Below are positions 17,272 through 26,597 of a DNA stretch of 64,000 nucleotides, piece after piece. A program made the position numbers and the translations under genes. Position 1 is the stretch's first letter; each line of letters begins with the position of its first letter. The DNA comes from JAAUSY01 sp964526735 (GTDB taxonomy: Bacteria > Chloroflexota > Chloroflexia > Chloroflexales > Chloroflexaceae), in contig CAZGLO010000008.1 of assembly GCA_964526735.1 (NCBI GenBank), forward strand, positions 1-64,000, written 5' to 3'. The notes below the pieces were generated by a model, which worked only from the letters and a program-made list of their open reading frames with translations, did not search any database and was not told the origin of the DNA.

Positions 17272-18615
17272 ATGCCACGAAGGACTGTACGATGGCTTCT
17301 CAGCATGGTAACCGTCGTGCTATTGAGCATAGTGGTGGTTGGCTGCGGAGACGGAGAAACATCGACAGACACCACCGAGCCAACCGACGCGCCTGCCGCA
17401 GCAGACACCCAACCAATAACAGGCACTCAACCACAGCAACCTACTCCTGCCAATGCTGCGCCAGAAGATGATAACACTGGCCCGGCCGAGCAACCAATGG
17501 CTGAAGATGAGCAGTTGATGTTTGGGATGATTATGGTTGGCCCCTACAATGATGCAGGCTGGAGCCAGGCGCACTACGAAGGCGCAAGATATGCCGAAGA
17601 GCGCGTGCCCAACACCAAATTCATCTATGTGGACAAGGTAAACCCCGCTGATCGCCCCAACACCACGGTTGAGCAGATTGTGGAGGAATTGACCTACCAG
17701 GGAGCACGTGTTATCATCGCCAATTCCGACGATTTCAAGGATGGGACACGCCGCGCGGCACGCATGCACCCGCAGGAGGTCTTTGTCCACATATCGGGCG
17801 ACGATGTTCTAACCGGCGAAGCCCCTCCCAATCTCGGCAACGTCATGGGCAAGATGATCTATGGGAAGATGATTGCCGGGTGTGCGGCGGCGTTGCAGTC
17901 GAATACCGGAAATCTTTCCTACCTCGGCCCGCTCGTCAATGACGAGACGCGGCGGCTGGTCAACGCGGCCTACCTTGGAGCCGAATATTGCGCCAACAAC
18001 CTCCGCGATGAGCCATTTGCCGACGGAATATCCTTTGAAGTAGTGTGGATTGGCTTCTGGTTCAACATCCCCGGCACCACCCTTGACCCCACACAGGTGT
18101 CAAAAGACTTCCTCAACGGCGGCAGCGATGTGATTATCTCTGGTATCGATACCACTGAAGCGTTGGTAGAGGCGAAAAAAGCACACGACGCCGGACAAGA
18201 TGTCTATGCGATCCCCTACGACTTCAAAGGCGCGTGCGAGCAAGGCCCAGAGCTCTGCCTTGGTGTCCCCTACTTCAATTGGGGGCCAACGTACGTTGAA
18301 CTTCTCACAGAAGTGCGCAATGGCACGTGGGAGCCGTCGTGGGAGTGGCTCGACCCCAATTGGGACAACATCAACGACCCCGATACGAGTGCTATCGGCT
18401 TTGTGAAAGGCCCGGCCCTCAGCGAAGAGAACAGCCAGAAGCTTGACACCTTCATCGCGGGGCTTGGCGACGGCAGTATTCAGCTTTTCGTTGGCCCGCT
18501 CAACTACCAAGATGGCACTCCCTTCTTGGTGGAGGGCGAAACGGCGACCGAAGAGCAAATCTGGTATATGGAGCAACTGCTTGAGGGTATCCAAGGCCAG
18601 AGCGCTGAGCAATAA
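17272..18615 (+). CDS. BMP-family lipoprotein, nucleoside ABC importer binding protein
   Basis: 447 residues. Lipobox VVGC with Cys25 ends the signal peptide, followed by a Thr/Pro/Asp-rich linker to about residue 80. The mature part (MFGMIMVGPYNDAGWSQAHYEGARYA...) is the Med/PnrA basic membrane protein fold used to bind purine nucleosides or related ligands outside the membrane. AGAGG lies before the ATG. It heads an operon with the ATPase (18676) and two permeases, the same order as NupN-O-P-Q systems. Ligand inferred from the family. Confidence 0.9.
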   Translation: MPRRTVRWLLSMVTVVLLSIVVVGCGDGETSTDTTEPTDAPAAADTQPITGTQPQQPTPANAAPEDDNTGPAEQPMAEDEQLMFGMIMVGPYNDAGWSQAHYEGARYAEERVPNTKFIYVDKVNPADRPNTTVEQIVEELTYQGARVIIANSDDFKDGTRRAARMHPQEVFVHISGDDVLTGEAPPNLGNVMGKMIYGKMIAGCAAALQSNTGNLSYLGPLVNDETRRLVNAAYLGAEYCANNLRDEPFADGISFEVVWIGFWFNIPGTTLDPTQVSKDFLNGGSDVIISGIDTTEALVEAKKAHDAGQDVYAIPYDFKGACEQGPELCLGVPYFNWGPTYVELLTEVRNGTWEPSWEWLDPNWDNINDPDTSAIGFVKGPALSEENSQKLDTFIAGLGDGSIQLFVGPLNYQDGTPFLVEGETATEEQIWYMEQLLEGIQGQSAEQ

Positions 18616-18675
18616 CATAGCAGTAGGAATAGCTGAATGCTACCAAACACAACCAGCAGGTTCTAGTTCGTATTC

Positions 18676-20187
18676 GTGAACGTAACACTACAGAACGTAT
18701 CCAAAACCTTTGGCACCCTGCGCGCAAATGACTCTATCAGTGTGTCGTTTGCCGCAGGGCATATTCACGGCATTGTCGGCGAAAATGGGGCCGGCAAAAG
18801 CACCCTCATGAAAATCTTATCCGGCTTCCTGCAGCGCGATACGGGCGAGATAATGCTTGGCGAGACCGCAGTAGAGCTTGGATCACCCGCCACCGCGCTC
18901 ACGGCTGGCATCGGGATGGTCTACCAAGAACCGCTTGATATCCCTGCCTTTACCGTGCTCGAAAACTTCTACTGTGCAAGTCCGCGCGCTGCCCTTCCCA
19001 ACATAACCGTCGCCCGCGAAACGCTCCTCTCGCTTGCAAAGAAGCTTGGTTTTTCGCTTGACCCCCGTACGCCAATCAACAAGCTGACAGTCGGACAGCG
19101 GCAACAGCTTGAAATGGTGCGGTTGTTGGCATGTGGCTCGCAGGTGTTGATCCTCGATGAGCCGACTACGGGTATTACCGCGGCTCAAAAGAATTCTCTC
19201 TTTGCCGCCCTTCGCCACCTCGCCACCGAAGGCAAGACTATTCTCTTTGTCTCGCATAAGCTAGAGGAAATCGCAGACCTTTGCCATACGGTCACGGTGC
19301 TGCGCGCGGGGCAGGTGATGGGTGACGGTCAGTTGACCATACCGCAATCGCAAGACCACCTTTTGCAACTGATGTTTGGCCAAGATCCGCATACTCCCGA
19401 CATCTCGCCTGCAGACCCACAAGCCTTTATCCCGTCATTGCCCCACCCTGTCTGGCGGCTGGAGGAGATAGAGATACGAACTGGGTCTCTGGAAATCTCC
19501 AATCTTACGCTTGATGTGCGCGCAGGTATGATATTGGGGTTGGCGGGCCTTGATGGCAGTGGGCAACAACTCTTGTTGCGAATACTCGCCGGGATGATCC
19601 CCCCCAACGCGGGTCACGTGCTGCTCAACGGCATCGATTATACCCACTCCCCGCTGAGTATATTCCAGGAAGATGGCATCCACTTTCTTCCGGCAGACCG
19701 CTTGGCAGAGGGGTTGATTGGCCCGTTCTCTCTCACCGACCACATCGCCCTCAACTCGGTGACTTCGTGGCTTTTGCCGCGGCGGGAAGAGCTGCGCGCC
19801 AAAGCTCAACAGGCGATTGAAGACTACGATATCAAGGCCACCCCCGAAACCCCTATTGATGAGTTTTCGGGCGGCAACCAACAACGTGCGATGCTCTCTC
19901 TCTTGCCGCCACGCTGTACGGGCCTGGTGCTTGAGCACCCAACTCGCGGCCTTGACGTTTCGTCGGCAGAAGGTATCTGGCAACGGCTACAAGCACGGTG
20001 CGCAGATGGCACGGCGATTGTCTTTTCCTCTCCCGACCTTGACGAGCTATTGACCTATAGCGATGAGGTGGTGGTCTTTTTTGGGGGGCAGGCGACGCGC
20101 CCGATCCGGCGGTCGGCCCTCAATGTTGCCATGCTTGCCGAACTCATTGGCGGTGTAGGATTTGATGCATATGCCAGCAAACAATAA
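18676..20187 (+). CDS. Nucleoside ABC importer, duplicated ATP-binding subunit (NupO/YufO-like)
   Basis: 503 residues with two ABC domains. First: Walker A GENGAGKST, signature replaced by LTVGQRQQLE, Walker B LILDEPT. Second: degenerate Walker A (GLDGSGQQLL), good signature FSGGNQQRAM and LVLEHPTRGLDVSS. A weak first signature with a weak second Walker A is usual for sugar and nucleoside importers of this type. GTG start. It overlaps the next permease by up to 26 bases, which points to coupled translation. Confidence 0.92.
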   Translation: MNVTLQNVSKTFGTLRANDSISVSFAAGHIHGIVGENGAGKSTLMKILSGFLQRDTGEIMLGETAVELGSPATALTAGIGMVYQEPLDIPAFTVLENFYCASPRAALPNITVARETLLSLAKKLGFSLDPRTPINKLTVGQRQQLEMVRLLACGSQVLILDEPTTGITAAQKNSLFAALRHLATEGKTILFVSHKLEEIADLCHTVTVLRAGQVMGDGQLTIPQSQDHLLQLMFGQDPHTPDISPADPQAFIPSLPHPVWRLEEIEIRTGSLEISNLTLDVRAGMILGLAGLDGSGQQLLLRILAGMIPPNAGHVLLNGIDYTHSPLSIFQEDGIHFLPADRLAEGLIGPFSLTDHIALNSVTSWLLPRREELRAKAQQAIEDYDIKATPETPIDEFSGGNQQRAMLSLLPPRCTGLVLEHPTRGLDVSSAEGIWQRLQARCADGTAIVFSSPDLDELLTYSDEVVVFFGGQATRPIRRSALNVAMLAELIGGVGFDAYASKQ

Positions 20188-21235
20188 TATAGAACCCGAC
20201 TCCCGCTTACGCCGAATGGCAGTTGAGGAGGGACGTTTCGCCATCGTCATTCTTGGCGCATTTCTGTTTACCACGCTTGTGCTTCTGATTGCGGGGGCAC
20301 CGCCATTTGCTGCCTATCAGCATATCCTTTTCGGGGCATTCAGCAACCCGATGCGCTTCTCCGACATGATGATGATTGCTGCCCCACTACTGCTCTGCTC
20401 AACGGGGTTAACCCTCACCTTCGCCATTGGCCTCTACAACCTTGGGATTGAGGGCCAAGTGGTGATGGGGGCCATTTTCGCGATGATCCCGCTACAATTT
20501 TGGCCACAGGTACCGCCATTACCGCTCTGGATATCGGCGTTTATGGCGGGGATGGTTGGCGGGGCGTTATGGGCCTTAATCACCGCACTCCTGCGCATCT
20601 ATGGCCGTGTGAGCGAGATTTTTGCGGGGTTGGGGATGAATTTCCTGGCCACTGGTGTTGCGCTCTACCTGGTTTTTGGCCCGTGGAAGCGGCCCGGCAC
20701 TGCATCGATGTCGGGCACGGAGGAGCTTCCCGAATGGCTGTGGCTGCCAACCATTGAGCAATTACGTGTAGCGCCTGCTGCTCCTGTTATTGCGCTTCTT
20801 GCCTTTGTGGTGGTGTGGGTGGTGCTTGCGCGCACTCATTGGGGGTTGGCGATACGGGCGGCTGGCCTCAATTCTGCCTCTTCGCGGCGGCTTGGCGTTC
20901 CGGCAACGCGGCGGCTGCTAGAGGCGATGGCGTGGTGTGGCGCATTGGCGGGGGTGGCGGGGACAATCCAGGTGTTGGGGGTCTTTCACGCGCTGGTGCC
21001 CAATGTGTCGAGCGGGATAGGGCTTTTGGCATTGCTGGTCGTGCTGCTGGCACAGATTAAGCCGTTTTGGGTTTTGCCCATCGCCGTGATGTTTGCCAGC
21101 TTTATCGTTGGGAGCATTCGATTGCCGTTGGTGCTGCAGATAGATAGTAGTATCAGCGGCGTCCTGCAGGGAGCGCTTGTCCTCTTTGCGTTGGCGGCGC
21201 GGGGGTGGAAACAACGTCGTCCGGTGGTGGAGTAG
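20165..21235 (+). CDS. Nucleoside ABC importer permease 1 (NupP/YufP-like)
   Basis: Multi-span inner-membrane permease of the BPD_transp_2 family, about 355 residues. The region TFAIGLYNLGIEGQVVMGAIFA is the conserved family loop. ATG at 20165 or 20171 both follow GTAGGA; a TTG at 20162 is also in frame. The start lies inside the end of the ATPase gene. Works with the next gene as a heterodimeric channel. Confidence 0.9.
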   Translation: MHMPANNNIEPDSRLRRMAVEEGRFAIVILGAFLFTTLVLLIAGAPPFAAYQHILFGAFSNPMRFSDMMMIAAPLLLCSTGLTLTFAIGLYNLGIEGQVVMGAIFAMIPLQFWPQVPPLPLWISAFMAGMVGGALWALITALLRIYGRVSEIFAGLGMNFLATGVALYLVFGPWKRPGTASMSGTEELPEWLWLPTIEQLRVAPAAPVIALLAFVVVWVVLARTHWGLAIRAAGLNSASSRRLGVPATRRLLEAMAWCGALAGVAGTIQVLGVFHALVPNVSSGIGLLALLVVLLAQIKPFWVLPIAVMFASFIVGSIRLPLVLQIDSSISGVLQGALVLFALAARGWKQRRPVVE

Positions 21236-21261
21236 CGGACGGTGATAAAGAGTAGAGTTAT

Positions 21262-22248
21262 ATGACACACCTGTTGATAGATATTGCGGCGGTGCTTGCG
21301 AGTGCCGCACCTCTCATCATTGCCGCGATGGGTGAGACGCTCACCGAGCGGGCGGGGGTCATCAACCTCTCGCTTGATGGTACTATCCTGCTTGGTGCGA
21401 TGGTCGGGTTTGCGGTTGCGCTGCACAGCCATAGCGTCATATTGGGCTTTGTTGCGGCGGCGGTCGTTGGTATGCTCACCGCCCTCATCCTCAGCTTCCT
21501 GAGCATCACCCTGCATCAATCGCAGATGGCGGTAGGGTTTGTGCTGACGCTGCTCTGCACTGACCTCTCTTCCTTCCTCGGCAACCCGTATGTGCGCGTG
21601 CCGGGGGAGAGTGTGCCGCATATGGCGATCCCGTGGCTGAGCGATATCCCCTTTCTCGGCCCAATCCTCTTCAACCACGACCCGGTCATCTACGCAAGCT
21701 TGCTGCTCATCCCGCTGACGTGGTGGTATCTTTTCCACACCCGCGGCGGGTTAGTCTTGCGGTCGTTGGGAGAACGCCCATCGGCGGCGTTTGCGCGCGG
21801 GGTGAATGTGACTGCATTGCGCTATGGCTATACGGTGCTTGGCGGGGCGTTGGTGGGGATAGCAGGGGCGGCCTATTCGCTTGACCTCAAACAGGGGTGG
21901 AGTTACCGGCATGTTGCGGGCATGGGGTGGATTGCGTTGGCGATTGTGATTTTCGGTGGGTGGAAGCCGTGGCGGGTGGCGTTTGGGTGCTACCTCTTTG
22001 GCGCGCTGCAGACCATCGCCAGCCGCTCGCAGAGTAGCTTTTCGCTTCTGCCGACGCAAGTCTTTCAAGTTGCGCCGTTCGTGCTGATGATCCTTGTGCT
22101 GGCATTGGTGAATGGCAGCAGCAATCCGGCGGTCGTACAGTGGATTGAAGGGCTGCGCGAACCGTTCCGTACCCCGTTGCGAAAGGTGGTGGGACGGTTC
22201 TCCGTGTCAGCACCGGCTGCGCTGGGGCAGCCCTTCAGAGAGCCATAG
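21262..22248 (+). CDS. Nucleoside ABC importer permease 2 (NupQ/YufQ-like)
   Basis: 328 residues, hydrophobic with about nine spans, BPD_transp_2 family: GETLTERAGVINLSLDGTILLGA is the conserved segment. It is last in the operon; the stop is only 12 bases from the end of the convergent HAD gene, with no clear terminator between. Confidence 0.9.
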   Translation: MTHLLIDIAAVLASAAPLIIAAMGETLTERAGVINLSLDGTILLGAMVGFAVALHSHSVILGFVAAAVVGMLTALILSFLSITLHQSQMAVGFVLTLLCTDLSSFLGNPYVRVPGESVPHMAIPWLSDIPFLGPILFNHDPVIYASLLLIPLTWWYLFHTRGGLVLRSLGERPSAAFARGVNVTALRYGYTVLGGALVGIAGAAYSLDLKQGWSYRHVAGMGWIALAIVIFGGWKPWRVAFGCYLFGALQTIASRSQSSFSLLPTQVFQVAPFVLMILVLALVNGSSNPAVVQWIEGLREPFRTPLRKVVGRFSVSAPAALGQPFREP

Positions 22249-22260
22249 AATACTACTTGC

Positions 22261-22980
22261 CTACCCCAAGATAGCGGCGATGGCAGCATCTACATCGCTC
22301 AAGTCTTCCAGGACGGCGTCCGGGTTGTGCAGTTGAAGCTGGTCAACGCTGTAGGGGCCGGTCGCGACCACTACGACACGGGTGTGGTTCATCCGACCGC
22401 ACTCAATATCTTTGGGTGTATCGCCAATAACGACAATATCCTGGCCAGAGAAGGTGTGGTTATAGTGTTTGTTGGCGCGCTCCGCGGCGATGGAGACCAA
22501 TCGATGACGTTCGTAGTGGTCATCGCCATAGGCCCCAATATCAGCATCGATGTAGGCCAGCAGGCCGAGAATATCGAGCTTGAGCCGGGCAACCGGAGCC
22601 ACATTCCCCGTCAGCGGAGCTTGTAGCACTTGGCCATTCAGCCGCGAGACGGTCTCGACGATGCCCGGAAAGGCCGACGTGCGTTTCACCAGCTCGGAGC
22701 GCATACTGTCCATCTCTTTGAGGTAGGCCGCACGAAAGTCGTCCATGCGCTCAAAAATCGTCTCGTAGCCGATATCAGGGTAGGTGTCGCGGATGATTTG
22801 GCTGTCCGTCTTGCCAGAGTAGAATGTACGTTCTTTCTGCTCTGTCGGGCGGAAGATGGTTCCCATCGCGGCGCGCATTGCATCACCGGCAATGCCGTCT
22901 GTCGTGAGAAGGGTACCGTCCACATCCCACAACACAAGTTTTTGTCTTGCTTCCAAAAATGCTTCCCCTAAACTCAACAC
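22261..22980 (-). CDS. HAD-family phosphatase (phosphoglycolate-phosphatase-like)
   Basis: 239 residues. Motif I is LWDVDGTLL near residue 17, with a cap region after it, a Thr/Ser motif around LTGNVAPVA, and motif IV region VVIGDTPKDIECG. The fold cuts phosphate esters in the cytoplasm; the substrate is not shown by the sequence. It lies upstream-to-downstream with the GT4 gene on the same strand, 49 bases apart. Confidence 0.85.
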   Translation of the reverse strand: MLSLGEAFLEARQKLVLWDVDGTLLTTDGIAGDAMRAAMGTIFRPTEQKERTFYSGKTDSQIIRDTYPDIGYETIFERMDDFRAAYLKEMDSMRSELVKRTSAFPGIVETVSRLNGQVLQAPLTGNVAPVARLKLDILGLLAYIDADIGAYGDDHYERHRLVSIAAERANKHYNHTFSGQDIVVIGDTPKDIECGRMNHTRVVVVATGPYSVDQLQLHNPDAVLEDLSDVDAAIAAILG

Positions 22981-23029
22981 AGTATCCCAACCATAAGCAT
23001 ATCATGCTCAGAGCCGTTTTGCAACAGTA

Positions 23030-24427
23030 CTATTTGCCTTTATGATGCTGCAAACTGTCGTAGAGAGCTTCTACGCGGGGTAGCACCGCCTCCACGCTGA
23101 ACCGTTGGATAGCCTGTATTCGCGCTTGTTCTCCCACCGCCCGTCGTCTCTCTGGTGCGCGCAAGAGTGCGATAAGTTGGTCGGCCATGGCGGCGGCGGA
23201 GGAGACCAACATCCCCGTCTCGCCATCAACGATAAGATCTGACGTGCCCCCCGTCCTCATGGCGATGATAGGTGCTCCCAATGCGCTCGCCTCCAGCAGG
23301 ACGCGGCTCAATGGCTCGCCCCACAGCGACGGGAAGAGCAATGTCTCACACCGCGCCATCAGCCGGAGGACATCATCGTGCGCCACCCACGAAAGCATCT
23401 CCACCTCCACCCCAAGCTGACCCAACGCCTGCGCGATAGGCTGTTGCAATGGCCCATTGCCAACGACGAGCAGCGGCGGGAGTGGCATATCAGTGCGTTG
23501 GCGGACGGCCCGAAACACCTCAACCAGCAACCCCGCCCCCTTATTCTGCTCTAGCTTGCCGATAAACAAGAGGAAGGCGGGCAGAAGGCGATCAGCAAGC
23601 GGGGGAGAAGCCGGTTGGCGGGCAATCGCGTCATTTGCGGCAATATCGACCATATTTGGGATGACATGCAGGCGAGAGGGGGGGACGACGGTCGCCAGCC
23701 GTTCCGCCATATAGCGGCTCACAGCGATGACCGCATCGGCTTGGGCCAGCATCGCCGCACGACGGCGGGTATGTGCGATAATGTAGGGGATGGCGGGGAA
23801 TGCCAACACCCCCCGCGGCCCCAATCGCCCAAGGAGGTCAGTCGCCACGCCCGCCCACAACCGCATTTCCGCGTTGGCATCGTGAGGCTTGTAAGCGTGG
23901 TAGGGGTAGGCGTAGGGGAAGCGGTTGCCGTGCAGCCCCGTCGCGAAGTAGTCGTATGGCCAATGATCACGCACAGTCACCACCGATGGCACGCCAAGTA
24001 TGCGCGCGGCCTCAACCGCCGGAGGGGCGGTCTGTACATGTTGGGCGTGGATGAGGAGCGGATGGCGGTATTTGCCCAATGCGATGAGCTTGCGGGTAAG
24101 GAGGGGCCAGAGCCGTTCGTGGCGGAAGTAGTTTTGTACAAAGGGCAGATTTGGTGCCCAATAATGAATGTATTGTACAGGGATTGTGCCGCTGTTGGAG
24201 GGATCAGCCGACGATTCTGCCCTCGATACTGCCCTCGATCTGGTATTTTTTGTGCGGTTATGTCGAAAATGGGGCGCAAAACGACTTGCCTTCTGCGTGC
24301 GTTGTGGTACGATTGCAGTAAGCACATGTCCGCGGGCGAGAAGGGCGCGGGCCAGGGTCTCACTGCTCCAGGCCGATCCCCCTACATTCCCCGGCGGAAA
24401 TGTGTCGGTTGGAAGCAAAATATCCAT
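23030..24427 (-). CDS. Glycosyltransferase family 4 (GT-B)
   Basis: 465 residues. N-terminal donor-independent half starts MDILLPTDTFPPGNVGGSAW, typical of GT4 enzymes; the C-terminal half has the GKLEQNKG strand-loop, and the donor-site E-x7-E region EPLSRVLLEASALG followed by GGTSDLIVDGETG. It likely builds surface glycans or glycolipids using a nucleotide sugar. An extra basic and Ser-rich stretch at about 45-85 is unusual. No other glycan genes are adjacent. Confidence 0.87.
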   Translation of the reverse strand: MDILLPTDTFPPGNVGGSAWSSETLARALLARGHVLTAIVPQRTQKASRFAPHFRHNRTKNTRSRAVSRAESSADPSNSGTIPVQYIHYWAPNLPFVQNYFRHERLWPLLTRKLIALGKYRHPLLIHAQHVQTAPPAVEAARILGVPSVVTVRDHWPYDYFATGLHGNRFPYAYPYHAYKPHDANAEMRLWAGVATDLLGRLGPRGVLAFPAIPYIIAHTRRRAAMLAQADAVIAVSRYMAERLATVVPPSRLHVIPNMVDIAANDAIARQPASPPLADRLLPAFLLFIGKLEQNKGAGLLVEVFRAVRQRTDMPLPPLLVVGNGPLQQPIAQALGQLGVEVEMLSWVAHDDVLRLMARCETLLFPSLWGEPLSRVLLEASALGAPIIAMRTGGTSDLIVDGETGMLVSSAAAMADQLIALLRAPERRRAVGEQARIQAIQRFSVEAVLPRVEALYDSLQHHKGK

Positions 24428-24457
24428 ATGTTGGATGCTCCTAACGTTCGTCTATTT

Positions 24458-24489
24458 GCTTAATAATCTGCTTAACAATCTGTTATAAT
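24458..24489 (+). promoter_or_regulatory. Putative ccmA promoter with 12-bp direct repeat
   Basis: Two tandem copies of gcttaa(t/c)aatct (24458-24469, 24470-24481) run into a perfect TATAAT (24484-24489); a weak TTAATA -35 lies 18 bases upstream. The leader to the start at 24666 would be about 170 bases, contains small inverted repeats and no gene. Confidence 0.45.
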
Positions 24490-24665
24490 TTTCTTGATTT
24501 GCTCGATGGTATGAAGAGTTCGCTGTTTGTGCGACGATGCACGCAACCTCCCATGGTGGGCAACCATTGCTACGATGCAACATTATACGTGACGGGATGG
24601 CTATGCAACCATTCCGCCAAGAACGTATTGGTTTGTAAGGTACTGGATAACACAAAAGTGAAGGT

Positions 24666-25307
24666 ATGGTAGTAGAACATGGTGGAGCCATCTACCTAAC
24701 GCTGAATAAGGTAGGGGCCATTTACGGCGCACGAACAGTTTTACGTGACATTTCGCTCACGATTCAGCACGGGGAAGTGTTGGTGGTGACAGGGCCAAAC
24801 GGCAGCGGAAAGAGTACCTTATTGCGGTTGCTGTGCGGATTGCAGCGGCCAAGCCAAGGAGCGGTGTACTACATGTGGCAAGGATGCACCTTCATGCCGC
24901 GCGACGCTTCTCACCTGTTTGGGTGGGTTGCTCCCGACTTGATGCTCTACCGCGAACTGAGTGCCCGCGAAAATCTGCGATTTTTTGCCGCCGTGCGCGG
25001 AGTCGCGTGCAGCAATGAGCAGATTGACTACATCCTTGAGCGGGTTGGGCTGCGGGGGCGGGGCGACGACTTGATCGCGTCCTATTCATCGGGGATGGTG
25101 CACCGATTGCGCTATGCCCACGCGCTGCTCCACAAGCCGCCCGTCCTGCTGCTTGACGAGCCGACGGTGATGCTCGACACGGCAGGCACCGATGTGGTCG
25201 AGGCGATTGTTGAGCAGCAACGCAAACACGGCATCACCGTGCTCGCCACAAACGACCAACGCGAACAACGATTTGGAGACTATCTATTGACGTTGGAGAA
25301 CCGTTGA
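24666..25307 (+). CDS. ccmA: ABC transporter ATPase, CcmA-like
   Basis: 213 residues. Walker A TGPNGSGKST, signature-type YSSGMVHRLRYAHAL and Walker B VLLLDEPTVMLD. Single small ATPase followed by a CcmB-type membrane protein matches the cytochrome c maturation exporter CcmAB, which acts on the heme chaperone step. GAAGG precedes the ATG. The stop overlaps the TTG start of the next gene (TTGA), a sign of coupled translation. CcmC-H are not in the window, so the role in heme handling rests on the pairing. Confidence 0.82.
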   Translation: MVVEHGGAIYLTLNKVGAIYGARTVLRDISLTIQHGEVLVVTGPNGSGKSTLLRLLCGLQRPSQGAVYYMWQGCTFMPRDASHLFGWVAPDLMLYRELSARENLRFFAAVRGVACSNEQIDYILERVGLRGRGDDLIASYSSGMVHRLRYAHALLHKPPVLLLDEPTVMLDTAGTDVVEAIVEQQRKHGITVLATNDQREQRFGDYLLTLENR

Positions 25308-25990
25308 AGCATCTTATCATTGCGAGTTGGGCTGTTTTCCAAAAAGATATCCAAAGCGAACTCCGCACCCGCTACGCGACCCACACCCTGATGCTCTTTG
25401 CCGTCAGCACGGCAGTGGCGGTGAGTATTGGGGTGGGGCCGCTCGGCGTCCAACGCGATGACCAGTGGCTTCTTGTGCAGGCGGCACTGCTCTGGATTGC
25501 GCTCTTGTTTGCCGCACTCAATGCGCTTTCACACAGCTTTGTGCGCGAGGAAGAGACACGTACTTCCTTGGCACTCCGGCTAACGACGCCACATTTGGCA
25601 GTCTATCTGGGCAAGCTGCTCTTCAATTTGGTGCTGCTGCTTGTCCTTGACGCCATCGCAAGCATATTATTCTTGCTGTTCGTACGCATTCACGTGGAAA
25701 ATATGGGGTTGTTTATCGGGATGTTGGTGGTGGGAAGCACAAGCCTCACCGCCGCAACGACGATTTTGGCCGCCATCATCGCCCAAACCAATGCGCGGGG
25801 AGGCCTCTTCTCGGTATTGGCATTCCCGCTGGTCGTGCCAGTGCTTATCGTGGCCATTCAGGGGACGGCGCTTGCGCTTGAGGGCGCACCTTGGCAAGAA
25901 GGGCTGGTGCCTTTGCAAACATTGGGAGGCTATACCGTCGCGACGTTTGTGGCCTCGCTGATGCTCTTCCGCTCCGTGTGGGAGGCGTAG
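25304..25990 (+). CDS. ccmB: CcmB-like heme exporter membrane subunit
   Basis: 228 residues with about six membrane spans. The N-terminal FQKDIQSELRTRYA and the middle SHSFVREEETRT are typical for CcmB. TTG start overlaps the ccmA stop by four bases, with GGAG eight bases upstream. Membrane partner of the preceding ATPase. Confidence 0.83.
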   Translation: MKHLIIASWAVFQKDIQSELRTRYATHTLMLFAVSTAVAVSIGVGPLGVQRDDQWLLVQAALLWIALLFAALNALSHSFVREEETRTSLALRLTTPHLAVYLGKLLFNLVLLLVLDAIASILFLLFVRIHVENMGLFIGMLVVGSTSLTAATTILAAIIAQTNARGGLFSVLAFPLVVPVLIVAIQGTALALEGAPWQEGLVPLQTLGGYTVATFVASLMLFRSVWEA

Positions 25991-26102
25991 GCTTCTCTTG
26001 CATCGTCGTCTGAAAGCCCTCTGCAACCTTTTTCCGCAAAGAACCGTCACAATGGGTGTGGCAGACAAACGATAAGATGCTTTTTTAGAGAGAGGGTATC
26101 AC

Positions 26103-26573
26103 ATGCAGTCAGGGAAACCACCCAATGGGGGAATGCACTCCCCAGAAGAAGGGACAACGACTATCGGCGGGCGGCGAGTGAAGACAGCCTACCTCTACAT
26201 TGGCGGCCTGATCGGGGCCATTATTGTCCTCTTTTTCTTTGTGCGGATGCTCAATACGAGCCTCACGATGCACGTCAACTTTATCGCCGGACTGTTGCTG
26301 CTTTTCGCCAACATCCGCGAGTTCTTTGATGAGCGGCCAACCTACGCCAACCAACGCAGCAACGTCATCGCTCTCCACAATGCATTGATCGGTGGAGCGC
26401 TTGTGTGTGCGTGGCTCACCAAGATGGCGACGACGCTCTTCTGGATACCGTCGATTATCCTACTGGCGGGCGCACTGCCCTTAACCTTTGGGATGTTGTC
26501 TGTCTACGGGGCATATGTCCGAACAGCAGACAATATTTCCGACTCCTTTCGTAGATTTGTCGGGCGTTCGTGA
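26103..26573 (+). CDS. Small membrane protein of unknown function
   Basis: 156 residues; about 25 polar residues, then three to four hydrophobic spans (AYLYIGGLIGAIIVLFFFV, VNFIAGLLLLFANI, NALIGGALVCAW, FWIPSIILLAGALPLTFGM). A strong GAGAGAGGG lies before the ATG. I do not recognise a family. It sits between ccmB and murI, 24 bases before murI, so co-transcription with murI is likely. Confidence 0.7.
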   Translation: MQSGKPPNGGMHSPEEGTTTIGGRRVKTAYLYIGGLIGAIIVLFFFVRMLNTSLTMHVNFIAGLLLLFANIREFFDERPTYANQRSNVIALHNALIGGALVCAWLTKMATTLFWIPSIILLAGALPLTFGMLSVYGAYVRTADNISDSFRRFVGRS

Positions 26574-26597
26574 TATCAACCTTGCCCTGCATTCCCT

